From the NCBI GenBank assembly GCA_958510825.1, contig OY294049.1, forward strand, positions 25,936,986 through 26,000,985: DNA of 64,000 nucleotides, read 5' to 3'. Positions 51,901-60,445 of the stretch are shown here, in pieces. Each line of letters begins with the position of its first letter. Position 1 is the stretch's first letter. Source of the DNA: Brachypterus glaber. Lineage: Eukaryota; Arthropoda; Insecta; Coleoptera; Kateretidae. The notes beneath the pieces were generated by a model. It worked only from the letters and a program-made list of their open reading frames with translations. It was not told the DNA's origin and searched no databases. A program made the position numbers and the translations under genes.

Positions 51901-54900
51901 TGCATAAAAATAGGACTTAGAAGTAAGAATTGATCTTTCATGTTCTTGAAGAAATTATTCACATTTATTTAATATATTATTCTTAAGTTAAGAAGAAATC
52001 GTTTTATCTGTTTCCAAAGCGCCGTCTCCTAGAATACCCGCTCCCGAATAAAGTGATAAGTGGTGAAGTATATTCTCCGCTCGGGTATACTTTAAATACC
52101 ATAGAAGATATGGCCAACCTAACTGAGTAAGTTATAATAAAAGTTATAATTAACTGCTCAGCTATAACCGAATTATATACCACTTCACTAAATTAGTGAT
52201 AGAATTTCAACATCACTACATAAGTAGAAAAATATTTAATAGTAAAAAACCACTTCACAACAACATTATGTAAATGTAAATTACATATATCGCTAACTCC
52301 TGTGATTTATAAATTCAGACAACAGTGTGTCTTTTTCTATCAAGTTGTTTTAGAGAAAGACAGATTGATACAAGAGTTATAAATCGGTATATGTAAACGT
52401 GATAACTTATATGTAAACGTGTTAACTTATATTTAAGAATAACAAATAACAAAATTGTTTTTTTTTTCTATGAGGCTGTCCATAAATTACGTAACGCAAT
52501 TTTTGACATTTTTTAATACTAGAAAACTTACAAAAAAACTAAATATTTATCATTTGTTCACGGACAAGCCTGTGTTTTTTCATGTCGAAAAACGGCATAT
52601 AATGTATACAGATCTCTCTCAAATCAACGTCCGTTACGTAACATTTTCCTAGACCCCCTGTAGGGTTAATGGTTTTTAAGGTATTTCCTAAAAATCTTAC
52701 TTTAGTGGTCCCTAAAGTTTAACACAGCCCCTAGAGCGGTTAACTTTTTTTATCGTGTTACCCGACCCATAATTAGTAAAGTAAGCCAAAGCTTTGCAAA
52801 GGTTACCCAGAAAGGAACTATTTCCAGGTTAAGGCTTTCTTCTGTTTGCAAAAAAAGCAACTTTGAAATTGTGTCCAATTTTAGTGGTGCGTTAATTTTA
52901 ACGCGAAGTGCGTTAGCATTTGTTTTAAAATATTCTTTTACTATAATCATTTAAAAAACACTCACTTTGAATATGTAAAACTTGCAAAATATTACATATC
53001 GACAGTGAACATGCAATACCTCCTAAGTGTAAAATGTCAAATTTTGCAGGAGCGACGAAAAAAAGTTCTTAGAGTTGCTATTTACTTTATATTAAAGAGT
53101 AAACAGCAACTCTAAGAACCGTTTTCTTCGCTCCTGCAAAATTTGACATTTTACACTTAGGAGGTATTGCATGTATACAGTCGAAATCGTTCATGAACAT
53201 GCAATACCTCCTGACATTTTTGACCAATACCTCCTAACTGCAATATAAGCTAGAATAGTTTAAATGTAAGACTAAAACATTTGTAGGGACAAGAAATAAC
53301 CCTACAATATTTTATTTATATTGCTAAAAATATTAAAAATAGAGTAACAGCAACTCTAAGAACTGTTTTTCGTCGCTGCTGAAAAATTTGACTTTTCACA
53401 CTTAGGAGGTATTGCAAGTTTATGGTCCATATGTACCTAAGTTTAAAGTTTTGGTGAGCCTTAATAATTATGAACAATTATTGTACATTCACTAGAATTT
53501 TTCCCAGTTAAAATTTCAGGGGAGTTAAAATTAGAGCACTAGATAGGTAGGTTTATTAGGGTAGATGGGTAGTTTGCTTGATGACGCACTTCCGTCCGCC
53601 ATATTCAGTCTGAGATTTTGGGTAACTATGTCGGTACTCTTCTTGTATAGTGTGTAAACTACATTGGTGGAAAATAACCTTAGGGGACGTTCAAGTATTA
53701 CGTAACGCAAAATGTACCAAAATTCATACACTTCATACCTCGGTTCTCGCGTTATTCAAGGCTGTAGAGATTTCATATTTTGGCTACCCCCCTAATATAC
53801 CCCCTATTAGGGGGGGTAGCTAAAATATGAAATCTCTATAATCTATAATAACGCGAGAACCGGGGTATGGTGTATGAATTTTGGTACAATTACGTAATAC
53901 TTAAACGTTCCCTTACAACGACTTGACCTAAAGTTAGATAAATGTGATTTAAATATTAGTCGCCTAACGTTAGGTTCTAACTTTAGAATAACGTTAGGAG
54001 TTTTACCAAACATTAAATAAACGTTATTCTAACGTTAGGCACCTAATGTTAGAAATAGGGCCATTTATGCATTAAATAAGAGTTATTAAAAACGTTTAAC
54101 GTTAAATTTCTACTAGGGTGCATACCCTAACAAACCTGCTTATCCAGTAAGGTGGAGCGTCTATATATATATAAATCAATTTTATTTTTGAAAATTAAGA
54201 TGCCTGATGTGGGAAAGGATGTAGTTGGGAAATAGAAGATTTGTGTTTTTTTGCTTTTTTTTACGGGCATCTTCTCCACCGCCACAATTTTTTTTTGATA
54301 ACGACTTTGGAGTGTTTTGATTTTTTTCTAGTAGTCGGTGTTCGTCGTTCGAGTCATGTGGAGTAGAGTCGAGTCCGACTTGAGTCTTAGCCGAAGCAGG
54401 TGTGTTTTAATAACAAAGGCCTACTCTTTTACAGGCCATACATACCTATGCATTTCAGGCCAATTTTTTACATATTTTTTAGAAAAAAAAGCCCTGACCA
54501 TAGAAAATATGTATTGCAATCAACGAACTAATTAATCTTCTCTCTAGAATAGGCATTTCATTTGTAAAAACTGACAAAAACGTAGCCAACATATACATTT
54601 GTCTGTCTTACTCACACAGCTTTGTTCTAATAGAGACAACAATAACAGTTACTGGTAATTGTTATTGTTCAGGCCTGAATATACCTACTATTTGTTTACA
54701 AACAAACCGAGATGTTGGCGATACTTTATATTAACGGCGTATTCTAGAAAGAAGAGTTGTTAGTTCGTTGATTGCAATAAGTAAAGCACTTATTTAAAAA
54801 CAAATTAATCGATCAGACCTATTCTTCCACCGCCACATGGCGCTATAATGAAAATATGAAAAAAGTGGAAGCACTATATTTTTTGCCGAAAATATTTATT

Positions 54901-57900
54901 TTTGACTTACACAACTTTCTGTAGGTCAGGCGAAATTTTTTTTTTGCTCCACCCTATTACCTAGTGCTCTGTTAAAATGTAAATTACCAATGCCTTTGGT
55001 GACGGTGTATCCAGGTCTATTATTTCTTTCCGTTGCAACTGCTTTCTGGTAAAATTAACAGGACTTTCAGATAAAATCCTCGAAATTGTAGTGTTTTGAT
55101 TATTTTTGTCAGGGTCTGCTTGATCCATTGACGCGATTTTGTTTTTTAGATATTTCTTCTCTTGGTCAAAATTGATTTTTAGATGTTCTAATTCTTTTCT
55201 AAAAAAACAGTTTTTAAAACGAATAAAAAAAGCTGTGTGGACATGATTTACTAAAAATTCTATGATTCTTATGCATAAAAAAATCATTCATGAATATGTA
55301 TTATTTTTTAATTTTTAGTTGGCACAGGTATAACGTTTTTCTTTTTGTGTGGCTATGTTACTTATAATCAGGCACGGGGGGGGGGGGGGGAACAGGCCCA
55401 CTATGGAACGAACCGGGCCATAGCTCGGACATCGGGTAAAAAACAAAAATTGAAAAATAAGGGTTTAAATTCGTTTTTCTTAAATTTAATTATCTTATAC
55501 ATTGAGTACAGGCAAAATTTTCATGTACAACTGAGGAGGTAACATGCACACCGTGTTTTGCCACATCCAAAAGTTTTTTCAGGAAACACAAATAACTTAT
55601 TTAGAACAAAATTATATTTTCTTGTTATTAATAGCTTGTACAGATTCCATATACACTGTAGGTTAATACTTAACATACTTTTCCAAAAAGCATACACAAG
55701 AAATATGAAAAAAATGTGAAATAAAATTGGACAAAACACGTTTTGACTGAACTGATAAAGCATGTTTTGAAAGAAAAAAATTGGACAGCTCAGTTTGAAC
55801 GAAATTAGTTTATTAAGGGATCACTCTGGTTTATAATTTTCAAAAAATCTATCGTTTTCTTTTACATTTTTCGAAAGTATATGTAGACATTTTCATATTT
55901 TTTTATTAAAAAAAAAATAAAACGCGTTTTTATCAATAGTATATGTAGACTTTTGGATAAATTTTCATTAAAAAAAAAACTGTAAACGCGTTTTTCTCAA
56001 AACAACGTTTTTTCGGTCGGCTTAAATGAAAAGAAACACGCAGTCAATCCCATTGGCCAGGTGGACAAAGCATGATTTGATCTGAAACTGACAGGTGGAC
56101 AAAACACACTCTGATTGAAACCCTAATTTTTAACAATTATTTTAAATAGGAAAAAGCTTGTTTTAATTAAAAAGTGAGGTTGGATCATGTGCAAATAACA
56201 AAGTGTGATAAGAATCTATCAATAATTCCCAAAAAAAGTGGACTAAGCACGGTTTGCATGTTAACTCCTCAACTAAGGTTAGCCAGAAAAATTAGCGCTT
56301 ATATATATTTATATATAAATTATACCTACGAAAATGCATATTCTTTTTTTTTGTTATTTTACAATATAATTTTTTTCTATTAATTGCGTAATAATAATAA
56401 CAATTTAAAAGTGTATTATATAAAAAAAATAAAATATTATGTGTATCTCCTATTTTTTGTTTTATTATTTTTTTTTATCTTCCGACATTTAATTATTTTT
56501 CGTCAAAGTTTCGCAGAGTTCCACACTTTTTTTATATATACATTATAGTGGACTAAGTAAGGAAAAAAAATTATGCAAAGATCAGCCGCCAGAAGTTGCC
56601 AGAACCTCTTTAATTTTAATTGTGTTAAACAACTTAAAAATCATAACTTTTCACATAGACTGGAATTTCTTTGCGGTGGGTAAATTTATCTAGAAATTAC
56701 TTTATTATACTATTCACAGCGCTAGAATAGTATAATATGGTAGTTTTGAATTTACCAAAATTGGGAGAAAATCTGGAAATCTTAAAAAAAAAATATTATT
56801 TTTTAATATTTACCATTTAGTGTAAAAGAAAGATATTTAGCTAAATATTTAATCCGAAATTTGAAGAAATTCTGGAAAATGTGTATAACTCGTAAAATTA
56901 TAATTTTAGCTAATAAATTTGTCTTTTTCGAGTAAAATTAAAACATATTATTGAGTTGGATAATTATGTAAAAATTCTGGAAAAAATCTGGACAATTTAT
57001 AATAAAATAATTAAAAAAAGGCTTATAATCGACTTCACGTTAATTTTATTGTTGAAAACAATTAGTGTGACCGCGGTTTCGCTATAATAGATATAGCATC
57101 TACGGACTTAAATACATATAATGGGACATCTTTAACATTCTGATCATAAATAACACTAAGGACATTACATGTCCTTACATGTATTTAAGTCCGTAGATGC
57201 TATATCTATTATAGCGAAACCGCGGTCACACTAATTGTTTTCAACAATAAAATTAACGTGAAGTCGATTATAAGCCTTTTTTTAATTATTTTATAATAAA
57301 CCACTTCACTATAAGAAGTTCAGACGTTCAGAACCATGAATGAATTTTCAAACTGGATAATATTTTTTTTATTATCACTTTAAAAAATTCACTGTGAGTA
57401 AAATTTTGACCAAATTACAGTTCAACATACCAATATATAAAATTAAATATGTATTCTTAAACCCCTTTAAGGTATTTTGGGGTTAGGGATATGCGTTCTA
57501 ATTTAAATGCGTATGACCCAGTTATCCCGAATTGGAGTTAAAATTTTCTAAAGAAAACCTTGATAAAGAAAATAACTGAAAAGGATATTAAAGCTACCAG
57601 TAGCTCTTCTGAGGAAGACATCCGAAGTGAATTTGAAGATACTGGAATGCGACGAAATTAGCCCAACAGTAGTTGAAGGATGTTAATAATTGCACTTATC
57701 CGTAGACTGATAGTGTTCATAATGAATATGTAAATACAGATTCAAACGGATAAACGAATTGAGACTGATTAGCTCGGATTCATTTTAACAACCTACGGAT
57801 TAAAACAGATGTATTATGCATATTTTGCATATTCAAATTGTATCCGAATCTGTCTGTTTGAATTCGAAACTTTTTATAGGGATAATAATTAAAACACCAT

Positions 57901-58049
57901 ATATAAATTTAGTCTTCCATACTTACTTTAGCTCTTTATATTTGCATTCTAAATTGCTAGCCTCCCTTTTAATTTTTGTAACCTCGTTTTGAGCCTTAGT
58001 ACACTTCTGTTCAGTTTCCCTTTTTTTTCGTTCTGTTTCCACTAATGTT
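39697..58049 (-). CDS. TRAIP: E3 ubiquitin ligase TRAIP (nopo), C-terminal ~240 residues, four exons
   Basis: TRAIP is a nuclear RING E3 ligase that ubiquitinates the replisome, including CMG helicase, at stalled or converged forks. The joined exons (721 nt) are in frame at all junctions. In order they show a charged coiled coil (ETERKKRETEQKCTKAQNEV), ISRILSESPVNF and IIDLDTPSPKAL (matching the DRLVLESPAP and DVDTP blocks of animal TRAIP), KPFSADVAPGLSKYSIFKSQ, VQYDGLGGSSK (matching FDGLGGRTK) and a C-terminal TTKVTHFFTLD. The last aligns with the PIP box QAKLDTFLW but lacks the glutamine. The RING and first coiled coil are not visible. Introns of 3.5 and 11.4 kb are full of TEs. Confidence 0.87.
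39986..40468. mobile_element. foldback element, TGTACACGGGCTGATATT termini
   Basis: TGTACACGGGCTGATATTTTAAA (39988) mirrors TTTAAAATATCAGCCCGTGTACA (ending about 40467). Inner blocks CCGGGTCATTTGCGTAAGGGG and ATGCATCTTACCATAAAAATG are mirrored too. The arms are about 200 bp. Noncoding, in the last TRAIP intron. Confidence 0.75.
40502..40978 (-). pseudogene. Tc1-like transposase relic whose arms contain its own C-terminal coding end
   Basis: The minus strand from 40840 reads IFMDDNATSHRTRRVRNLLQ, MNWPANSPDLNHCENVW. From the second D to the E there are 34 residues (DD34E, Tc1 type). A frame change near 40660 leads to SQEAINNLFIGMHRHVKVLL and ENRGGYTSY then stop. On the plus strand at 40905-40960 the same end (VLLENRGGHTV) appears inverted, so both arms include the C-terminal coding sequence. 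The N-terminal two thirds are missing. Confidence 0.75.
41385..42516 (+). CDS. DD41D transposase, two exons, apparently intact
   Basis: Exon 1 (41385-42002, 206 codons) ends GILGDAI|GTAAGT. The 55-bp intron 42003-42057 ends TTTTTAG, and exon 2 (42058-42516) starts VGPHEFPGRL. The protein is about 358 residues, a normal mariner size. Residues 1-55 are a helix-turn-helix of the type found in arthropod DUF4817 transposases (EEYCEML, NREHPSRNVILRLV), and a second HTH lies around 88-110. Catalytic residues by my count: D158 (LFTDESGF), D252 (FQHDGCPVH), D294 (SPDLTPMDFFLW), leaving 41 residues between the last two. WIGRGG precedes the third. No stop or frameshift is seen. It cuts and pastes its own element. 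Confidence 0.87.
42540..42840 (-). pseudogene. inverted degenerate copy of the transposase 5' coding region
   Basis: The minus strand reads like 41460-41720 with mutations: GGTGCAGAGGGCAAGGAATT, GTTGATAATAAAGAAGCTGT, AGTATCGTGGCAAGAAATCT, GATATGTCT. The match begins only a few dozen bases after the stop of the intact transposase. Stops (for example TAG after GCTGTCATT) and small indels are present. Confidence 0.75.
43345..43410. repeat. short dispersed repeat shared with 17205-17275
   Basis: ATTAGAATAATTTTTGTTTACG...GGGGCCAAGAATTTTGGCG, then ATGTGTGTAA. It starts immediately outside the TA of the transposon, so the transposon may have inserted next to or into it. Confidence 0.5.
43493..43633 (-). 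CDS. TRAIP: TRAIP exon
   Basis: The minus-strand acceptor is TTTTTTTTAG and the donor AAG|GTAAAA. It has 47 codons in phase 0 at both ends. It encodes AKIIIDSDSPYLQVKPNA, SGLDFGNVK and KMPTKPFSADVAPGLSK. This is the low-complexity linker between the DTP motif and the C-terminal DGLGG block of TRAIP. The ORF on the plus strand here is only its shadow. Confidence 0.83.
43660..43800. mobile_element. GACAGACG-core element, 5' fragment
   Basis: AAACGTTGCAAAAACACCTTG, TTAAAACATCGGCACTATTG matches the start of copies A and B, and TTACCCCTTACCCCACCCC matches their interior. It is truncated before the tetranucleotide core. It lies about 30 bp from a TRAIP exon. Confidence 0.5.
43835..44160. repeat. 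AACCGACTTCCAAAAAAGGAGG repeat
   Basis: The sequence starts AACCGACTTCCAAAAAAGG and continues AGGAGGTTACAATTCGACG...TTTATGTTTGTTCCCGCATAAC. I know this signature from dispersed noncoding repeats in several insect genomes, often attributed to Helitron-like elements. The assignment is from memory and not testable here. The segment 44000-44160 contains GCCGGATAA repeats. Confidence 0.4.
46390..46960 (+). pseudogene. LINE RNase H fragment, second copy of the 27395-28205 family
   Basis: LGHEGVEGNEAADS at 46393 and GACATCT... then KKLLYRTGISKIC-like remnants. GACACGAGGGTGTTGAAGGC, GGGAAACCAAAATCA and the 3' part TTCACAATAGATCTCATTGG with CTCACAACCCCA match 27605-28180. It is shorter and more decayed than the first copy. 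Confidence 0.7.
46961..48130 (+). other. AT-rich interior of the foldback, with a LINE-like 3' tail
   Basis: GATGAATAAACGAATTGAATTG at 47190-47215 is a typical LINE 3' terminus with (AATTG)n tail. Other parts of this stretch are very AT-rich with no ORF or motif I can support. Confidence 0.4.
49648..49840. repeat. palindrome, ACCGACTTCTGTCTCTAAAA arms
   Basis: CTTTTCGCAAAAAAAATGAACC...GACTTCTGTCTCTAAAAA mirrors TTTTTAGAGACGGAAGTC...GGTTCATTTTTTTTTTTGCGAAAAG, and an inner AAGTCGGTGCCAATTTC / GAAATTGGAACCGACTT pair extends it. It is mobile-element-like and noncoding. Confidence 0.65.
49860..51055. mobile_element. GACAGACG-core elements, copies C and D (degenerate, tandem)
   Basis: The segment 50085-50760 has the start GTTGCAAGCACCTTG, TCAAAACATCGGCACTA, the interior TTGTAGAGCTTAAAAAGAGC and the core GACAGACAGACAGACGGACG (50641), then ACATTGGCACTCTTAA. 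The segment 50755-51045 repeats the 3' half (GTTTACAGACGGACGGACG, ACTCGGGAAGGTCTAAAACG). The upstream 49860-50080 resembles the middle part again. Terminal hairpins are eroded. Confidence 0.55.
51056..52465. other. intronic stretch without a recognised feature
   Basis: No ORF, RNA gene or clear repeat arm is seen over about 1.4 kb. The sequence is less repetitive than its surroundings. CCACTTCACTA/CAA recurs at 52181 and 52250 and again at 57301. It may be ancestral TRAIP intron sequence. Confidence 0.35.
52466..52662. mobile_element. MITE, CCATAAATTACGTAACGCA terminus
   Basis: GTCCATAAATTACGTAACGCAATTTTTGACATTTTT at the left and GTCCGTTACGTAACATTTTCC at the right are loosely inverted. The TTACGTAACGCA core is shared with the family at 53676-53926. 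A 65-codon ORF across it has no domain. Confidence 0.45.
53009..53175. repeat. near-perfect palindrome, CATGCAATACCTCCTAAGTG arms
   Basis: Arms of about 69 bp (ATGCAATACCTCCTAAGTGT, AAAATGTCAAATTTTGCAGG, AGCGACGAAA, TTCTTAGAGTTGCT) differ at only a few positions from the inverted right arm, with a loop of roughly 30 bp. A single extra arm in the right-hand orientation follows at 53342-53420, and short pieces lie at 53196-53240. Confidence 0.75.
53676..53926. mobile_element. palindromic MITE, GGGGACGTTCAAGTATTACG termini
   Basis: AGGGGACGTTCAAGTATTACGTAA mirrors TTACGTAATACTTAAACGTTCCCTT. Inner blocks AATTCATACACTTCATACC, TCTCGCGTTATT, ATTTCATATTTTGGCTACCCC are all mirrored, leaving almost no loop. 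It is the fullest copy of the family (others at 13505-13730, 29515, 32287). Confidence 0.8.
53930..54115. repeat. AACGTTA-rich repeat, copy 2
   Basis: It begins ACGACTTGACC and contains CCTAACGTTAGG, ATAACGTTAGGAGTTTTACC, AACGTTATTCTAACGTTAGG and GTTTAACGTTAAATTT. The order matches copy 1 at 23232-23450. Confidence 0.6.
54146..54960. mobile_element. foldback element ending about 28 bp from a TRAIP splice donor
   Basis: AGTAAGGTGGAGCGTC (54148) mirrors GCTCCACCCTATTAC (ending 54960). The arms include TCTTCTCCACCGCCACA / CTTCCACCGCCACATGG, TATTGCAATCAACGAACTAA / GTTAGTTCGTTGATTGCAAT and GTAATTGTTATTG at the centre. Noncoding. Confidence 0.65.
54988..55198 (-). CDS. TRAIP: TRAIP exon with ESP and DLDTP motifs
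   Basis: The minus-strand acceptor is GTTTTTTTAG and the donor TTG|GTAATT. One base completes a lysine codon, then 70 codons. It encodes KELEHLKINFDQEKKYLKNK (end of the coiled coil), TTISRILSESPVNFTRKQLQ and KEIIDLDTPSPKAL. The RxLxESP plus DLDTP pair is the clearest TRAIP signature in the window. Confidence 0.87.
55370..55527. other. G-run and intronic sequence
   Basis: A 14-base G homopolymer at about 55377-55390 is followed by AACAGGCCCACTATGG. It may be the eroded end of an element with a G-run terminus. No gene. Confidence 0.3.
55528..56277. mobile_element. foldback element with recurring GTGGACAAAGCAC motif
   Basis: ACTGAGGAGGTAACATGCACACCGTGTTTTGCCAC mirrors GTGGACTAAGCACGGTTTGCATGTTAACTCCTCA. 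The motif GG(T)GGACAAA(A)GCA(C/T)G also occurs at 55730, 56057 and 56093, so arms and interior share a unit. Noncoding. Confidence 0.6.
56385..57002. other. AT-rich intronic sequence
   Basis: No gene is seen. AAATCTGGAAA / AATTCTGGAAAAAATCTGGAC recurs at 56769, 56867 and 56978, a loose tandem of TCTGGAAA units. Confidence 0.3.
57003..57293. repeat. perfect 115-bp inverted repeat (long hairpin)
   Basis: 57003-57117 is the exact reverse complement of 57179-57293 by my base-by-base reading, with a 61-bp spacer that contains its own GGACAT...ATGTCC pairing. The arms include ATAATCGACTTCACG, GTGTGACCGCGGTTTCGC and AGCATCTACGGACTTAA. Every other foldback in the window has diverged arms. It lies in the TRAIP intron between 55199 and 57926. 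Confidence 0.9.
57546..57660 (+). pseudogene. short acidic coding-like stretch
   Basis: The plus strand reads KKTLIKKITEKDIKATSSS, SEEDIRSEFEDTGMRRN then TAG. The serine/acidic composition resembles ends of some transposase ORFs, but I recognise no family. It could be a TE relic or chance. Confidence 0.2.
57927..58049 (-). CDS. TRAIP: TRAIP coiled-coil exon (first in window)
   Basis: The minus-strand acceptor is CCTTTTTAG and the donor AA|GTAAGT. One base, 40 codons, then two bases. It encodes TLVETERKKRETEQKCTKAQ and NEVTKIKREASNLECKYKEL, a charged heptad-like helix that continues into KKELEHLK of the next exon. A MITE begins 45 bp upstream of its acceptor side. Confidence 0.82.
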
Positions 58050-58093
58050 CTAAAAAGGTAATATAAAGTTTATAAGAGTATGCTATATGTATA

Positions 58094-58430
58094 CAGTGCG
58101 GTCCAAAAGTCACCCCCCCCCCCCCTTTAACTTTTGAACAAGTTGAGATATCGACTTCAAATTTAGAATTTTAAACCCATTTTTTTTTAATTTAAAAATA
58201 TGGAGTTAAATGGAGAATTTCATAAGCTTTAAAATGATGTATTACACGACCCCCCTTTCCATTTAAAAAAATGTGCCCCCATGCCCCCCTGCCCACATTT
58301 TAAGAGCTGAAAGTATTAAATATATGCTAAAAGATAGTTTAAGTTGTCTTATTTAAAATTTCCAAATTAGAAGTCGATATCTCAACTGGTTCAAAAGTTA
58401 AGAGGGGGGGGTGACTTTTGGACCGCTCTG
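58094..58430. mobile_element. MITE, CAGTGCGGTCCAAAAGTCAC termini, TA target site
   Basis: CAGTGCGGTCCAAAAGTCACCCCC at the left and GGGTGACTTTTGGACCGCTCTG at the right are near-perfect inverted ends. TA lies outside both (58092-58093, 58431-58432). It is an internally deleted relative of 1610-2313. Confidence 0.85.
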
Positions 58431-58563
58431 TATATATATTTTAATATTTAGGATTGGACTTAAAAAAATGACCTTAAAAAAATATACCTAATAATAATTT
58501 TGTAAATTCTGACCCCCCTCCCCCCATAATGGAGGCTATGTAAAGCTTCATAACTCTGAGACA

Positions 58564-58685
58564 TAAGGCCTATCCAGAAGCTTGCATAAGAACATAAAAC
58601 ATAAGAATGCGATGCCGTGATTGGCTTACAAGATACATGGCGGCACATCAACCAATCACGGCACTCTAACGAGTGTAAGAAATAC
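58564..58685. mobile_element. MITE of the GGCCTATCC family, degraded
   Basis: AAGGCCTATCCAGAAGCTTGCATAA...GAATGCGATGCCGTGATTGGC, then CAACCAATCACGGCA. The right terminal GGATAGGCC is missing. Related to 10829-10977 and 39128-39242. Confidence 0.6.
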
Positions 58686-58841
58686 ACTTTGCAACGAGTT
58701 ATGTACACTATTTTTCCTACGATCCCGAAAAAATATAAAGTTTGAACTTTAAGAATTCTTTATTTAATATTTTCTAATTTTTATTACTTATTCCGAGAAT
58801 TTTTGAGAAAATCAAAAGAAAAAATAGCATAAAAATGTATA

Positions 58842-60032
58842 TACAGGGTGTATTTGAAACAGCGTAGGAAATTTTAACATGATAAAATATGACAAATATG
58901 ACAAAAAGTTCCTATAAACATATGTCTAAAAATGCGTCATAAGGGAGCTCCGCCCCTTTGAAATTGGCTAAAAAAATCGGTTTTTATTTAATAACTCAGG
59001 AACCCTTTGAGATATGTTAACGAGGTTTTGCACGTGAGTTAATCCTAATAAGGCCCATCTTTGTATGTCATTTTCACGTACTTATTTAAACCAGGGGTGT
59101 GCGAAACGGGGGGGGGGGGGGGGTTATCAGTTTTTTGTCCCAAACTTTTTTCTGTGTAACTTTTATGAAATTTTATTTTTGAAATATGATTCCTCAGGTC
59201 AAAATACATAAAAAAGGTACTCTTGTTGTAATACTGTAGGATTAACCGTTTTCGAGAAAAGTTCATTTGAAGGTGAAATTTCACGGTTCGAGGACGAAAA
59301 ATTAAATACTAAAATGTCGAAAACCAAAATTTTAATGATGCAATGTTATTCTACATCAAAAACTAAGAAAAAAAGTTTCCATACATGTAGGTCGAAAAAA
59401 CGCCTTTAAAGCTACCATAGCCCTTTAAAAATGGTGCATATTTAGGAGACCATAGCTCCATTAGGATTGATTTTTGGAAGTACCTGTATATGAGGTTTTA
59501 TTCTTAGTTTTTAATGTACATTCGCCCTGCATCATTAAAATTTTGGTTTTCAACATTTTAGTATTTAACTTTTCGTCCTCGAACCGTGGAATTTCACCTT
59601 CAAATGAATTTTTCTCGAAAACGGTTAATCCTACAGTATTACAACAAGAGTACCTTTTTTATGTATTTTGACCTGAGAAATCATATTTCAAAAATAAAAT
59701 TGCAAAAAAGTTACACAGAAAAAAGTTTGGGACAAAAAACTGATAAGCCCCCCCCCCCCCCCCCCCGTTTCGCACACCCCTGGTTGAAATAAGTACATGA
59801 AAATAACACATAAAAACGGGCCTTGGTAGGATTAGTTGACGTGCAAAACCTCGTTGATATATGTCAAAGGGTTCCTGAGTTATTAAATAAAAACCGATTT
59901 TAGCCACTTTCAAAGGGGCGTAGCTCCCTTATGACGCATTTTTAGACATATGTTTATAGGAACTTTTTGTCATATTTTATGATGTAGAATCATCTGTTAA
60001 AATTTCCGACGCTGTTTCAAATACACCCTGTA
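58842..60032. mobile_element. 1.19-kb foldback element, TACAGGGTGTATTTGAAAC termini
   Basis: TACAGGGTGTATTTGAAACAGCG mirrors CGCTGTTTCAAATACACCCTGTA. The arms run almost to the centre near 59440, including ATAAGGGAGCTCCGCC, CAGGGGTGTGCGAAACGGGG with a G-run, and ACGGTTCGAGGACGAAAA. The arms are over 500 bp. A partial second copy is at 1150-2893. No ORF. Confidence 0.85.
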
Positions 60033-60349
60033 TGTATGTCAACAGGAAATATGTTTTTTATTTACCTTTAGTTTTCTTGGTTTTATATTTAATACAACAT
60101 ATTATTATGGAAGCTCAACACTGTTTATTGGGTTGCCTAACCACAAGCATCTTTTAAATCAAGGGAAATTTGACAGTTTACTAATTAAATTTGATTTCTG
60201 TGGATATGCTACCATATAAAAATGTGAAATTCTACAATGTTTTACATTTCATGAGGAAATATTGATGTTCTTTATAAAATGTAAGGTAACTAAATCACAA
60301 ATTAAGTATTTTTATAAAATCTAGACATTCATAATAGTAATTATATACC
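60033..60349. other. sequence without a recognised feature
   Basis: No gene or repeat arms are identified. The minus strand has AAACTAAAG|GTAAAT at about 60065, which could mimic a donor, but the sequence before it is stop-rich in two frames and I do not call an exon. Confidence 0.25.
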
Positions 60350-60445
60350 AAGGTAGAGAAGACGTTTTTTATAGCCGAGCGTATTAAATCCCGAACTAGC
60401 GAGGGATTTAAGAGTGCGAGGCTATACTAGTCTTCTCTGCCGTGA
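60350..60445. repeat. small palindrome, AGAAGACTAGTATAGCC arms
   Basis: AGAAGACGTTTTTTATAGCCGAGCGTATTAAATCCC mirrors GGGATTTAAGAGTGCGAGGCTATACTAGTCTTCT around GAACTAGCGA. A GC-richer island in AT-rich sequence. Confidence 0.6.

Noticed and set aside
60065..60130. Possible additional TRAIP exon ending at a GTAAAT donor on the minus strand
   Set aside because: No convincing acceptor, stops in two frames and no similarity to TRAIP coiled-coil sequence.
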